Source: Holothuria scabra (Eukaryota > Echinodermata > Holothuroidea > Aspidochirotida > Holothuriidae). Taken from it: 64,000 nucleotides of DNA. The stretch lies in NCBI GenBank assembly GCA_037179385.1, contig CM074187.1, positions 11,099,450-11,163,449 of the forward strand. The letters run 5' to 3'. Positions 35,640-47,391 of this stretch are shown piece after piece. Every line of letters begins with the position of its first letter. Position 1 is the stretch's first letter. The notes under the pieces are model-generated. The model ran no database searches and was not told the DNA's origin. It saw only the letters and a list, made by a program, of their open reading frames with translations. The position numbers were made by a program, and so were the translations under genes.

Positions 35640-38600
35640 TTTTGTAATTTTTTCTGACGAATTAAATTTCTGCAAAAAAGTGTTTTTCCCCGGCAAAGGT
35701 ATCTTTCATATGGGGGTGAAGGAGTGAGGCATACCCCCACACACATGCACACCCTGTAGTGATACCCCTGGGTGCGAGAAGTTTAGGCGCAATTTGTTTT
35801 AGTGGGAGGAGTTGATATAGATTAAGAGGGTGGTTTATCTTTGGAAGAGGGGCACGTCCAAAATCTTCCACGCGTATATGTTACACTGATCTCCTTTTCC
35901 ACTGTCTGAATGCAAGGATTAAAAGGGACTTACCCAGGGTTTGCCGGAGATTAAATTCATTAACTTCAAAATATGCCGAAAAGTTTTCTCTTTCGCAAGG
36001 GGAGAACTGAATCCCAATAGCATGTAGCGTCCGAAAGATAATGATATTCAAAGTAGTGCAATTTTTGTAAATATATATAAAAGACATTAGGCTATTGGAA
36101 ATCTGTAAGTCATCTAGGTATTTCTTTAAATTTATTTATAATTTGCAGCCGCAGCAGAGAATGTTTTAGCAACATTGGTTGTTATGTACCCTACATATAG
36201 TGTACGGTTATGTTAGGTCTACAAGAAAAGATATTCAAACATTCCAACAGTATCAAAGTTCAAGGACAACAAGACATTTGCCTGTAAAGAAAAATAAAAG
36301 AAATCTAACTGACTGTGCCTACTTTACATAACATTCTGTTACCTTGTTGAAAAGTGGGAGATTTCGTTTAACAAATGAGCCTTTTCAAAATGAGCCGGCA
36401 AAGGGTATTGCTAGTAAACGATAAAATGCCACCCGGATATGTTCTGGCTTAAGGGAATTCCCCTGCCTTCTTTGTTAAGTAATAATTTACCTTGACAACA
36501 TTAAATTTTCTGATGAATAGATTTGCTACTGGCCATGCTTATGGATGCGAATTGTCCCGAGGTGCCAATTGCTCGAGTGATCTGGCAAGGATGTTTACTG
36601 AACGAGTCTAAAATCTTCCTTTAACCAATTCCCCAATTCAGTGATCAGATAATTTAGGAGGAGACCTATTGATACTGTCGACAAATGATTTGTCTGAAAC
36701 TAAACAAGACAAAACAAAAGAAGACAAAACAAAAACAACACGTGACTGATCCATGCTGGAAGGCTTCTTAACACGCTGACAAGATATCAGCCTTCACTTT
36801 TATAACAAATTTAAAGTTGTGGGCCTAAAATGAAATAAACAAACGTAATCTTTTTCTTTATATGTTAATGTAATAATGTATGTAGGTCTGCAGTACACAA
36901 AAGAAGACATTTCTTTGAAAAAAAACCAATGATTTGTTAAACTTCATCAGTGCAGTCATTTGACTTAAAGTAGCAACTATCGAGAGCTTTAAACCAAAGA
37001 TATTGAATTGTCAGTGTGATAAATTTATATAACCTTGTCTCATTGTACATGCTATTTGATTCACCGTTTGTTCATGTTTAGGCACATTACTTACGCGTGT
37101 GTGTAAAGCCGATCGTCCAAACGTACGCATTAGCTTCATGAAACACATGAGCAAAACACTGTCGCGTGGCTTTGTATTGCATGACAAGCAGGAAGCTGCC
37201 CTAAACTAAACCTCCGTTTCTAAATTTGTGAATCTATTTCGTGTTTCATTAATCACAATTTAAACATGGTCTAATTGCTTTTTTTAACTTTCACATGGTT
37301 TTTATTTTTAGTGATATGGATCGCTCAAGGGCACGGCAGTTATGTTTCATGTGTCGGTTTAATCGATGGAAACGCTGATGAAAAGAATTTTACTGAATAG
37401 CTATATACGATACAAGAGAAAAAGGTAGATACCGAACTAATTTAAAATGATGCATATACGTCATACATCTCCAGTTAAGTAACAATTGAATGAAACCACA
37501 ACAGTGACAATAGGGTCTATATGAATGTGTTTTAAAAATACCATTGTTTTCTCTTCACAACAGGACAGAGGCGGTTGTGATGTCAGTCGATGATAAGTGT
37601 TAAGCCTGTTAAAAATGTGTTACTTCACTAGCCAAGTATTCCGCCGTGTTCAAATATTTTGAACATTGTATGTATTGATCAAGGTAATTCCTTGCAATTG
37701 CGTTCATTTTTCAACTGTCGTGACGTCATCTACTCATCGTATTTTAATACAGATAATTACAGATATTTTCCCGTCTTTACTACAACGAATTTGCATTTTA
37801 CATGCAATGAAACAGCACCATGTACGCCTTTACTTTAAAACATCTGCTTAGTCAGTCAAGAATTCTTGAAAAAAGTTAACCACCGTCGAATAGTGGGATC
37901 TGTTTGTTGTAGAGGATTATATATTCTATCCTGCTTGCCACACCTTCTAAGATTCCCCGACATTTAATATACTGGTTGACTGGGGCAGGGGTACTTCTTC
38001 CCTTGACGGTCAACCGACTTAAACTACGAATTGATTCGATTTTCTCTTCCATCTTTATAGTTTTCATATGCTTAGAAAGCTGTTTTCAGGATAAGCTCGA
38101 GGGTGGTAGGGGGCCGAGTACCATTTTGGACCAAAGTCTGGGGTGTAATGTTGCATGAAATGTTATTCACACGTTAAGGAAAGTTCCTGCATCCTTTAGA
38201 TCTTATCAGAGTTGATAAATGAGTCCTCCATAAATTGTGAGGAGCGGAAGAATTCTGCCCACTTTCTCTTGACTATAAAGGATTTGTACTTCACGCCCAC
38301 ACCCTTTGAATTTTTCGTACAAGTTGTCCTTCATTTCGGTTGTTCATCACACCATCTGACACTGTTAGGCTGTTAGGAATCATATGAACACGTTGCTATG
38401 TACAATTAATTCAAAAAATTACTCTAGATTTGTAACGTAAATTCTGTACCGGTAGTTCTTATAAAAAGTTGAAAAACGCTTATACCAAAATATAGCGTTC
38501 CAGCACATAAAAATTTTTCGTTTGGTTTGATTCAAATTAATTAAAATTTGGAAGAATATGAACCATTTCGGTCAAATTTAAATATTGGCCTTTAGTTCAT

Positions 38601-38883
38601 AGTCTGCTAAGAGTCCTCCAACAGATGGAAGTTGGGATAGGGTATATATGGCCGTAGGGGTGCGGAAAGCATATTACCTAAGTTGATGTAACGGTATGTC
38701 TGGGAAAAACTGCACAGCTAACTGCAGGAGATGAATACTTTGATCATGGAACTATTCCACTTTAATTCCAATTTAAAGCAAAATAAAACAAACATAAGGG
38801 TTAAGATCTTGTCTGAGACCAAGGGATCTCGGGTGTGTCGGGCAGAGAAACTCTTCACTTTTCCTTGGGTTTTCTTCTTTAAA
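35640..38883. other. Unannotated stretch
   Basis: No gene, RNA or repeat family was recognised over about 3.2 kb. It is AT-rich with only short frames. It may hold intron or spacer. Confidence 0.45.
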
Positions 38884-39143
38884 TTAAAGGGCAAGACCAG
38901 TCGTCCAAAATTATTTTGAAGCAACAGCTTAACCTAGCAATTTTCTTCCTGTTTCTCTTCAAAATATCTTTCAAAAGACTTCAACATAGAATAATTCAAG
39001 CCAAGGTAAACTAACCAGTGACTCCTAGTAAATTTCACATTTCATGAGAAAAAAAAATACTGTCACATGACTCTGAAGAGCAAATCACGAACTGGATAGC
39101 ATACTACACTTCTTCAAGTTGAGTGGTTGCTCTAGCCCTTTAA
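38884..39143 (-). mobile_element. MITE family A, reverse copy
   Basis: Starts TTAAAGGGCAAGACCAGTCG and ends TGGTTGCTCTAGCCCTTTAA. Reverse hallmarks: TGTTTCTCTTCAAAATATCT, CAAGCCAAGGTAAACTAACC and TGTCACATGACTCTGAAGAG. TTAA at both ends. Confidence 0.82.
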
Positions 39144-39679
39144 GGATAAACCAGAACGCTACTAACAGTTTTGATTTCAAACTTTTCATCGTACTTTCCG
39201 CTTGATCCTTGCAGATATTGATTATGGCAAGCGGATCACCACATGATGAAGGGCGCGCGAAATTCCAAGATAGAATTTGGTTAAGTTTCGTTTTAGGGGC
39301 ATCATCAAGATTTACTGTTATAAGCGTAGGACAGCGACGAGATGTCGCAAGGATGGCGAAAAGCAAAAAATTTCGGTGCGCTTGAGCCCTTCGGCTTCAA
39401 ATGAAGAAAATCTGAGAATTTGGGACATTTAAGAAAATTTGCTATTTCAACATTTTTTTTAATGAAATCGAAGTTTTAATGAGCATTTTCTTTTTTTCTG
39501 AAGAAACGTGATTTTGAAGGCAAAATAAACCGTCAGGGAACTGATCAGCGTCGGGAATTATTGAATCATATATGGTAACTTTTATGGCTCCAAGAAGAAT
39601 ATTGATATTTCCCCTACGGAAGGGAGAGAAGGGAAGCCCTTAAACTACGAGGACCATGATTCCACTGACCCCAAAAGCC
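39144..39679. other. Unannotated stretch
   Basis: No gene or repeat was recognised. Confidence 0.35.
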
Positions 39680-39687
39680 GCCATACG

Positions 39688-40000
39688 CAGTGGCGTCGCC
39701 AGAATGTCATAACTTGTGGCAAACTAAGGACAAAGGATAATGTTGGGGGCGATTTTTTTCGAGCGAAGTGCGAAACCGAGCCGAAAGCACCCGCTCATGA
39801 GGGGGGGGGGGGGAGCCCTCAGGGCGAAGCCCTGAAGCTCGGAGGCTTTAGCATATCTCTGGAGAGGTTTATTATTTCCTTTTTCGGTTATCCCAAATCT
39901 TAACTAGCCAAAGTTGGAAGAAAGTGAGGGGGCAAGGCCAAAATCTGGGGAGGGGGACGGGAGAGAATGCTCCCCCTTGCTTCCCATAGCGCCGCCACTG
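39688..40000. mobile_element. hAT-type MITE, relative of 30266-30583
   Basis: The left terminus is CAGTGGCGTCGCCAGAATG. The right terminus inverted is CAGTGGCGGCGCTATGGG. Flanks GCCATACG and GTCATAAG share 6 of 8 bases, consistent with an aged 8-bp duplication. The interior is collinear with the 30.3 kb copy (GACAAAGGATAATGTTGGGG, TTTAGCATATCTCTGGAGAG, CCAAAATCTGGGGAGGGGGA). Confidence 0.82.
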
Positions 40001-41049
40001 GTCATAAGGTATCATATTCCACTTCTTCCGTGGCCATCGTATAAAGGCTACAAACATAAGCAAACAGATCGGGTCCACAAAATGAATAGACCCACCACCC
40101 ACTGAGCCCCAGATGCCAAATATTTCGCTCATTTGTTTTTTTGGGTGTATTCTAATGAAATTTTGCTTTAATTATTGCTGCTTGTATCAACAATAGATCT
40201 ACCCCATAAATCCAAATCAGTGTATCAAGATTTGACTTAAAAAGTGCAATGGTTGGTAGACAAAATTCAGTCGTCTCAGCATGAGTTACGACCATCTTAT
40301 TACATGGTGCCAAAGGATCTATAATTGTCAAGGTCACTCACTCCTGCGACTTTTCCTGATGACTCCCTCCAGAATCTTACCAAGTTTACAACCGATTTCC
40401 CATTTGCCCCTGTCGTGATTATAAAACAATCCAATTTTGTACATCTCTCTCGGCACATAAGGGACTGATTTATTACGAACGGGTCCTGAAGTCAGGAAAA
40501 CTTCAGGGGTGAAAAGTGTGTCGTCGAAAAGGGTGAGTACAAGTCTGAACCAACGTAGTAAAACTTACACACCGCAAATTTAAAAGATCATTGGCCGATG
40601 AATCAGAGATGAGGTGAATTCGGCAAGAAGATAAGACCCGAATAGAGAACGGCGCCATCACACATACTTCTGCCTCCCAACTGCTTATTTGAAGATGACC
40701 ATGTATTGAGCAGAGGGGAAGTAACGCCAGAGAAGCAGCACAACAGGTTTTACTATTCTAACAAAGTTTAAGCTCCATGGCTTAAAGGGCAAATCTCCGA
40801 ATAACGGTCTCATTCTCCCAACTACATACAAAGGTTACCTCTAGTTTCTTACAGAATTCTCCTATACAGGGAAATGCGTTTACCCCAACGAGAATCGTAC
40901 GGCTTTGTTGGATCACGTGACATTTTTTGTCACTAAAGTTTCAGATTCGCAAAGAATACTTCCTTTTCTACGTTTTGTATGTGTAATAGCTATTTTGTCC
41001 CCAAAAATTTGCAGCGGAGCTTTGCGACACTTGGATTTTTATATTTTGA
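40001..41049. other. Unannotated stretch
   Basis: CTTAAAGGGCAAATCTCC at 40782 resembles a TTAAAGG MITE head, but no matching end was found. Nothing else was recognised. Confidence 0.35.
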
Positions 41050-41575
41050 ATTTCACAAGATCAATTTTTATGTTTAAATGGTGCGTGGATTTACTACCCT
41101 CCAACTTTTGCGAGATCTATTTTCCTTTGCTAGACATATCCACTTAAATTCTACGCGAAATAATTCACCAATCTATGTACCATACACGGTGTATGACACC
41201 TACTCCCCCATAGCTTCCTCTGCTGTTCGGTACTACGACCCTACATTTTGGAATTCCCTCGAGTCGAAGTTGTTTTGTCTAAATCTCTGTTAAAGTTTAA
41301 GAATAATGTTAGGACGTTAACAGATTATTTATACTTGCTTAGGATTTAAGTTTGCGCCTGTATCTCTATCCTCCCTTTCCTTTTCATCTCCCTCTTTCCT
41401 TTTGTCTCCTCTTTGTTTCCGTACTTAAGTTCTCTGTGTATGGTTTACATGTAGTAATGGTAATTTTAGAGTTAATTGTTGCTTGTTCTTTCTTGTATAA
41501 GGTGGCCCAACCTCGATAAGCTTCGTTCCTGTTGGGTCTCTACCACTTCATCTTCTATAATTTATTATTATAAAT
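41050..41575 (+). pseudogene. Decayed LINE 3' end (CR1/L2-like clade)
   Basis: Frame pieces read FTRSIFMFKWCVDLLPSNF, then SAVRYYDPTFWNSL, then (after a further frameshift) LLKFKNNVRTL. This order, MF(K)..nnLLP..F, then vRyyd..fWNsLp, then FKn.lr..L, is the usual C-terminus of non-LTR retrotransposon ORF2. The 3' region has CCCAACCTCGATAAGCTTCG with GTTGGG closing a hairpin, and a TTATTATTATAA tail, as in CR1/L2-type 3' ends. At least two frameshifts, no catalytic domain: a 5'-truncated dead copy. Confidence 0.65.
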
Positions 41576-42142
41576 CTACAACGAGAACTTAATGTTTGAA
41601 TAAATCCATGAAATGCAAGATTTAGCACTATGTTTCAATCGATATCGGGCTGGTAGTTAAAACATCACACAGAGACGGGGACTCGTCAGTAAATTGACCG
41701 ACTTTCGATTATTGAAACGACATGTCTTTATCTGGAATATTCCAACTAAAAATGGGGTGAGATGTTGTTTAAAATGAAGAAGGGGTAAGCAATACTTAGG
41801 TGGAAGAATTGTAACCGTCTGATATGAGAAAACATTACTAAGAGAATGCATTACACTAATGCTCAGTTTCTTTTGTACTTTGTGATCCAAAGACTGATTT
41901 CGAGCAACTTAAAGGTCTCATGCTTTCATGTCATGTGATGTTATTATTGAGGGCAAACAACAAAACATGCCGTTTCCCAAATGAGGTAACTTCCATGAGG
42001 AAATAAACTTCGTGTAACTTGCATGAGGCAATTTGGATGAGGTAACTTCCACGCATGTGGAGAAAACTTGTGCACTTGTGCCTTCTTGCACAAAAATCAA
42101 ATGTCTCCATTTGTGTTGGTGCAAGTTAGGGGCTACGGGGAC
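41576..42142. other. Unannotated stretch with a short repeat
   Basis: ATGAGGTAACTTCCA occurs near 41980 and again near 42037, with a partial version between. Nothing else was recognised. Confidence 0.35.
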
Positions 42143-42732
42143 CAGGCTTGGGGCGATTACATCTCAATGTAATCGATTACGATTGCGATTACTTCATATT
42201 TTACGATTGCGATTATGATTACGATTACAGCTAAAATTGAAAGTAATTGATTACGATTGCGATTACATTGCAATGAAATCATGATTGCAATCGTGATTAC
42301 ATTTTCTTTCCACATAGACAATGTAGTAGGCAAAACAATCCAGTGCCCACAACTGGAAAAAAGGCCATGGACATTGCTCTAGATAAGCCCGGACAGAACC
42401 AAGTCCTCCCAAAGTAGAGATTATTGAACCCATGCACTTCTCACTCATTTTAAGCTGGAACATCCAAGAAAGAGGGACAATTAAATTTTGTCATTCCAAC
42501 AGAAGAACCAAGCACTGAAAAAATTGTTTAGTAACGTTACTTCTTTGTTCAATTCAACTTCAATGTAATCAGAAATGAAACCACGATTGCGATTACTTTG
42601 CCATTCTAATCGATTACAATTGCAATTACTTTGCGATTTTCACAAAAGTAATCGATTGCGATTACAACTACTTCAAAATGTGTAATCGATTGCAATCGAT
42701 TACGATTACTGATTACGATTACCCCAAGCCTG
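42143..42732. mobile_element. hAT-type element built of opposed GATTACG arrays
   Basis: The termini are CAGGCTTGGGGCGATTACA and, inverted, CAGGCTTGGGGTAATCGTAA. Flanks ACGGGGAC (42135-42142) and ATGGGGAC (42733-42740) match at 7 of 8 bases, a hAT-length duplication. Both sides consist of arrays of ATTACGATTGCG-type units in opposite orientation, many containing AATCGATT, so the element could fold on itself. The centre holds a SINE-tail-like segment and no coding sequence. Confidence 0.8.
42322..42365 (+). mobile_element. SINE tail fragment inside the hAT element
   Basis: AACAATCCAGTGCCCACAAC followed by TGGAAAAAAGGCCATGG matches the conserved SINE tail at 60.2 kb (inverse). The head is absent. 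Either a SINE inserted in the element and decayed, or the element captured it. Confidence 0.45.
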
Positions 42733-42937
42733 ATGGGGACATTTCCTACTTTGGATATTTTGGGTCCCTTTAAACCAGGAAATGAGGCCTTTATTTTCTT
42801 GAACATATTGGACCAATATTGGACCCCCCCCCCCTCCATTTCAGAATTGGCTCTGTGGCCTGTGGAGTTAGTTGCAATATTGAAACAAGCATACCTCAAA
42901 GAGGGTGTGCTTTCTGTTATGTGACATCACACATGCA

Positions 42938-43082
42938 GGGGTGATGCACACTGTTTAACAAAAAATTTCCTAACTGGCTAATGATAGCCCTAATCCCTAA
43001 CCCTAACAAAGAATACAATCAATACAATACAATGGCAACAGCCGATCAAGAAACACCTTGTTAAACAGTGCACATCTACCCC
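42938..43082 (-). mobile_element. MITE family D, reverse copy
   Basis: GATGCACACTGTTTAACA on the left and TTGTTAAACAGTGCACATC on the right form good inverted termini. The interior AACTGGCTAATGATAGCC, CCTAATCCCTAACCCTAAC and GATCAAGAAACACC is the inverse of 6528-6679. Confidence 0.8.
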
Positions 43083-43264
43083 ATATGCATAGCCTGCATG
43101 ATTCAGCTTTTCTCAGCTCAGCTTTTTTAATGTTCACAGTATATGTGGATATATATTATTTTTTGCCAAGTTGTTGCCTAGGAAGTTTTCTGTTCATTTT
43201 TAGTATTTAAGTCTGTTTTTAATGCTAAAAGTGAGCAAATCAGAATGTTCTGTTTATATGGGAT

Positions 43265-43571
43265 AAAAAGGTAGTCAACTATCATCCCAAACTACAAATT
43301 CTGTAGTTTTCCACAAAAGTTCTCAAATGACACAGCTCTTTGATTGGCAGCAAGTTCTAAAGGTGCACAGTCATGAACCTCATATTATACAGCATGTACT
43401 GTACAGAGAGTGTTTTGATTACACTTTAGGGTCCAGTATACCCACCTTGAAGAAATAAAAAAACTGACATTGCGTTTGGATATTTGAGTTTTAGACAGTT
43501 GTTGAAGGGGCTTAAGTAAGTAGGTTTAGGAGAATTGGAAATGTTTGGGGTGAGAAGATTAAGGCCTTTCA
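43265..43571 (-). mobile_element. MITE family B, reverse copy
   Basis: CATCCCAAACTACAAATTC, CAGCTCTTTGATTGGCAGCA, AGAGTGTTTTGATTACAC, AGTAGGTTTAGGAGAATTGG and GGGGTGAGAAGATTAAGGCC are the inverse of the 51.5 kb copy. The terminal TTAA motifs are eroded. Confidence 0.72.
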
Positions 43572-45028
43572 AAAAAGAAAGGAGAACACTTCCAATCACA
43601 ACAAAAGTGTTTGCAAGTATGGTTGTCTTCAGCTAAACTGACATCTCCACGAGAAACAGAAAAAGTATACTCACACTTTAATAGTCACTTTGACAAGTTT
43701 ATTTCACTGACAAATTTACACCTTGAGAAGAATAAGCCATGTAGTTTCAGAAGGTGATACCTCCAGTGCTTTGACGATACAAACAATAACATTTTCCCCT
43801 TTTTATGAATGTGATATCTAATCCCAGTCATAATAAGTAAGCCTTATTTGATATTTATGACATATGATTCAAACTTTTAACTTAAGTAATAATACTAGAA
43901 CATATTTGAAAAAAAAAATTGTTAATAATTTTAATATTTACTTCCATGTTCTCTTTCTTTTTACCTTTGTCCACATTTTCAGTCACCTTAAATATACTTG
44001 TTGTAACCCACCACTGTTTCTGAATTAACACCAGAGTACATACTTCATACACCAGGTTTTGCACACTGCCAAATTTTGGGCACTTTTGAAAAGCAAAACC
44101 TATGCTGTAGTACACAACCAAATCAAAAAAATGCTTTTGTCTGAACCCAAAACAGATCAGTACCTTTTTATTTAAATACAAATTAATTGCACTTATACCT
44201 TTACTGTGGTTGATGTTCACTCTTGAATTATGGTCAGTGAAAATCACATTATTTGGGCCATTTGTCTCAGCTGTTGTTAGCAGGAGCATGCCAGTTAACT
44301 CAACCCTACATTACAGCAACGTATAAAATACTGAAAGTTGTAATACAAATTGTGCCATCACATAAATTACTCACTATCTCCACCTAGATGCACAAAATTT
44401 GACAGTTTTCCAACTAACAACAACTGTCCTTCCAGTCAACATGACATCACAAATTTGAGGCAAAGTTCTAAAGAGATCTGATTAAATTTTCAACTGATTC
44501 ACGCTAAGGCTTGATTGATTCAGCAAACGTATGTAGGTTTAAGGGAATTTCATATTCAGTTGTAGAATATTTCTAATGTTTGAGTTTATGTGCATGAGAC
44601 TCCACCCATCCATCACATCTTAAATAAGGTTCCTTCATGTACAAAATAATCTCATGCACTTTCAGATACTAAAAAGCCATTAACTGCTTCTTAACAATCA
44701 TTCAACATTAAACAGTGTGCTACATGTTAAAAATAAAATCCAATACAACCCCCATCACAAACATGTTCAACAAGGGCCAACTACTGTTTATTTCACCTAA
44801 ACACTTCTTTAAATATTGATAAGTTCATTAAAACAGCTCTATCCATACTGTACATACAATAGGAGCTTAACCCTTTCCAGAGATAATCAACCACACTAGT
44901 ACATAATTCATTTCTCCTGATCCTCTTTCCAATAAGAAGAAAAAAAAACAAAAAGAAACTAAACCCTCTGCTTGCCTCAGTTAATTACTTAATGCTCTAT
45001 TAACTAAAATATCTGCTTCAGTGATGAC
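43572..45028. other. Unannotated stretch, one long minus-strand frame
   Basis: A minus-strand frame of 135 codons (43882-44289) is the longest in the window. Its composition (runs of K, N, F, I) follows the AT bias and shows no domain, so I do not call it a gene. No repeat was recognised. Confidence 0.4.
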
Positions 45029-45300
45029 GAGGGTTGTCACCACACCCACACCTGGTGGCACCAGGTGGTGCTACCCGGCTCTCAAAACCTCCATCAAGTA
45101 CTTGTCATCAATATCAGCATCACTGCCCAACACAAATTCCTTACTCCAACTGAATAAAATTCTTAGATTTCTTCAAAATTGAGGTACGATAATTCCTCGT
45201 TTTTTGTAGCCCTCTCCAACCTGCAAAAATTTTTCAAAGGGGAAGGTGGGACAGTGACCACAAATTACCCTGCTCTCAAAATAGTTTGGTGACAACCCTG
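45029..45300. mobile_element. Candidate hAT-like MITE (CAGGGTTGTCACC-ended)
   Basis: AGGGTTGTCACCACACC on the left and TTTGGTGACAACCCTG on the right are inverted repeats of about 13 bp. Possible flanks GTGATGAC and AGGTTGAC share only 5 of 8 bases. Non-coding, 272 bp. Confidence 0.5.
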
Positions 45301-45525
45301 AGGTTGACTGTATGTAACCACTTTGAACTTATTACAAAAAGAAAAACAATACAAACCAGCCTTCTCCTCAACAGAATGTTCTTTTCCTAAAAAATATATT
45401 TATCTCTTTGTGAAACCCATCATAAAGACATCTAGCAACTCTTTTGAAGGAAGTACTGTGACAAATGACTGATGGGGGGGGGGGAAGGGAGGTAGGGAGA
45501 GGTCTTGGGGTGGGGACCATTCTAG

Positions 45526-45771
45526 AAATTTATTTGAAACACACTGTAGATCACCCTCCAAGGATACATTGATTGGCAACACAGTACAACATGATTTGAC
45601 GGTCTCAATATTAAAAGCCTTCTATAGAGCACAAAAGATATCATGCTGTGTTCCAGCTCATAACATGAATAAGTTTCTTTCCTTCCTGGGCAACTTGACC
45701 ATGTTTCATAAAAGAATTGTTCAACCTACCAATGTTCTGACAAAGAAGACATACTATGACCTCAGACATTT
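45526..45771 (+). CDS. Candidate exon A, copy 1
   Basis: A weak acceptor-like ACCATTCTAG precedes an 82-codon open stretch ending at a consensus donor (CATTT|GTAAGT). The predicted peptide looks like a normal globular, helix-rich protein (for example DLTVSILKAFYRAQK, then FLSFLGNLTMFHK, ending TKKTYYDLRH). It leaves two bases of a codon, which the segment at 45870 completes in frame. No domain was recognised. The frame runs open upstream, so the true start of the exon is uncertain. Its near-identical twin is at 46014. Confidence 0.38.
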
Positions 45772-45869
45772 GTAAGTTTGTTTTCCTATGGAATGGTTTC
45801 ATGGGTTCATGTAGAAACAAATACTAGTACCTTCTTCTCCATTTAATAGGAACCACATTTTGTTTATAG

Positions 45870-45963
45870 AAACTTGGCTTGCTTGGAAAGGTACGGCAAA
45901 CTCAAGAAGAGAGAGCTTTCCAATATGATAGCAGGATACGTTGAGCAAAATCTCAGTTCTTGA
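45870..45963 (+). CDS. Candidate exon B, copy 1
   Basis: A good acceptor (CATTTTGTTTATAG) opens a segment whose first base completes the codon left by exon A. It reads NLACLERYGKLKKRELSN, then MIAGYVEQNL, then a TGA at 45961-45963. It is either a terminal exon, or it splices out just before the stop at a weak CTCA|GTTCTT donor; the latter would keep phase with the segment at 47046. Product unknown. Confidence 0.35.
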
Positions 45964-46013
45964 GAAAATTCCATGGGAGGTAGGGAGAGGTCTTGGGGTG
46001 GGGACCATTCTAG

Positions 46014-46259
46014 AAATTTATTTGAAACACACTGTAGATCACCCTTCAAGGATACATTGATTGGCAACACAGTACAACATGATTTGACGGTCTCAATATT
46101 AAAAGCCCTCTATAGAGCACAAAAGATATCATGCTGTGTTCCAGCTCATAACATGAGTAAGTTTCTTTCCTTCCTGGGCAACTTGACCATGTTTCATAAA
46201 AGAATTGTTCAACCTACCAATGTTCTGACAAAGAAGACATACTATGACCTCAGACATTT
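46014..46259 (+). CDS. Candidate exon A, copy 2
   Basis: The tandem twin of the segment at 45526, with the same donor. Two amino-acid changes are visible in the portion compared (KAFYRAQ to KALYRAQ, HNMNKF to HNMSKF), plus S to F in CRSPSKD. The frame remains open, and it even reads open upstream through the duplication junction to the exon B stop codon of copy 1. Confidence 0.33.
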
Positions 46260-46357
46260 GTAAGTTTGTTTTCCTATGGAATGGTTTCATGGGTTCATGT
46301 AGAAACAAATATTAGTACCTTCTTCTCCATTTAATAGGAACCACATTTTGTTTATAG

Positions 46358-46451
46358 AAACTTGGCTTGCTTGGAAAGGTACGGCAAACTCAAGAAGAGA
46401 GAGCTTTCCAATATGATAGCAGGATACGTTGAGCAAAATCTCAGTTCTTGA
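46358..46451 (+). CDS. Candidate exon B, copy 2
   Basis: Identical in reading to copy 1 as far as I can see: acceptor CATTTTGTTTATAG, the same peptide and the same TGA. Downstream the sequence diverges at 46468, the end of the duplication. If one copy feeds the downstream segments, this one is better placed. Confidence 0.3.
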
Positions 46452-46467
46452 GAAAATTCCATGGGAG

Positions 46468-47045
46468 CTGATCCTTGGCTGATTGGATAACCTAAAAACA
46501 AAGAACACATTGTAGATGTTACAAGAAAGTCATGTGCAAATCGTAAGGTCAAAATTTTCAAGAAAGAAGCATCCTAAAACAGGAAAAGGCACTGCACGTC
46601 TAATAAACAAACACAAATGAAAGTTACATAATTACACAGACTTCCCTCATTTTCTGAGGAATAAATTGTCATGATTAAAACTTTTCCAAGACTTTCCCAG
46701 GATCAAAGATATTTCATGACCTGACCTCTAGATATTTAACATAAAATTTTAGTTGAAGACAACAATAATTTTTTATAGCACAAGTTGGAATGGAACAATG
46801 TCACTTTGTGAAAAATTTCCATGACTTTTCCATTACTTCTCACAATTGCTTGAATTTCAAGATTTTTCCTAGCCTTGAAATACTGTAGTCTTCCAATGTG
46901 CCATGGCTCTCCCCTTTGACAGGTCAAAGGAAACTATCAGTGCAGGCCACATTTTCTGGAGAACATGGAATGGTAAATTAATTACATAATGAAACCCCCG
47001 TTTTAGTACTGATCATCCCTTTCCTTCCCCCTTCCCCTTCCTCAG
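46468..47045. other. Unannotated, intron-like
   Basis: No recognised feature. The last 30 bases are a strong polypyrimidine tract (CCCTTTCCTTCCCCCTTCC) leading into a CAG. Confidence 0.4.
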
Positions 47046-47082
47046 ACCCACTCTGTGCTGATGATGACGGGACTGATCCAAG
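47046..47082 (+). CDS. Candidate exon C (37 nt)
   Basis: Has the strongest acceptor in the window, a long C/T tract ending CCTTCCTCAG. It is followed by 37 nt and a donor AAG|GTAACC. In the frame compatible with the next segment it reads PLCADDDGTDP, with AG left over. The short length makes it impossible to prove by coding content. Confidence 0.33.
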
Positions 47083-47391
47083 GTAACCAGGAAGAAGCCA
47101 TTTATTTAATACATTTAAGGTATATTCTAGCATTAATCTTTTGACTTGATGCTGCTAGTAGGGTTGAAGCATTTTCAGTGCCAGAATTTGCTTTTGGGGA
47201 AAGGGTTTGTGAAGAGTATGTAGGGTACATGACAGTTGGGTATTACCTAGAATAAATGTAAAAGCACAGGAATAGGGCCATACTGTTTAAAATAGTGAAA
47301 TTGCTGATACTAGTACAAAGTGAAATAAGCAATAGGGTGGAGATTAGTGTTAAATTACTTTTCTTTTGTTCGGCCTTCTAAAAAATGAAAG

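Larger units (their letters stand above)
45491..46467. repeat. 488-bp tandem duplication, ~99% identical
   Basis: The unit starting GGTAGGGAGAGGTCTTGG at 45491 starts again at 45979. The second copy ends at 46467 with ATGGGAG. I count about four substitutions (for example CCCTCCAAG/CCCTTCAAG, GCCTTCTAT/GCCCTCTAT, ATGAATAAG/ATGAGTAAG, ATACTAG/ATATTAG). The junction shares the short string GGGAG. Each unit contains the two exon-like segments listed separately. Confidence 0.95.

Noticed and set aside
43882..44289. 135-codon minus-strand frame, the longest in the window
   Set aside because: The composition follows the local AT bias, with no domain, no splice context and low-complexity stretches. 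This length can arise by chance in 64 kb.
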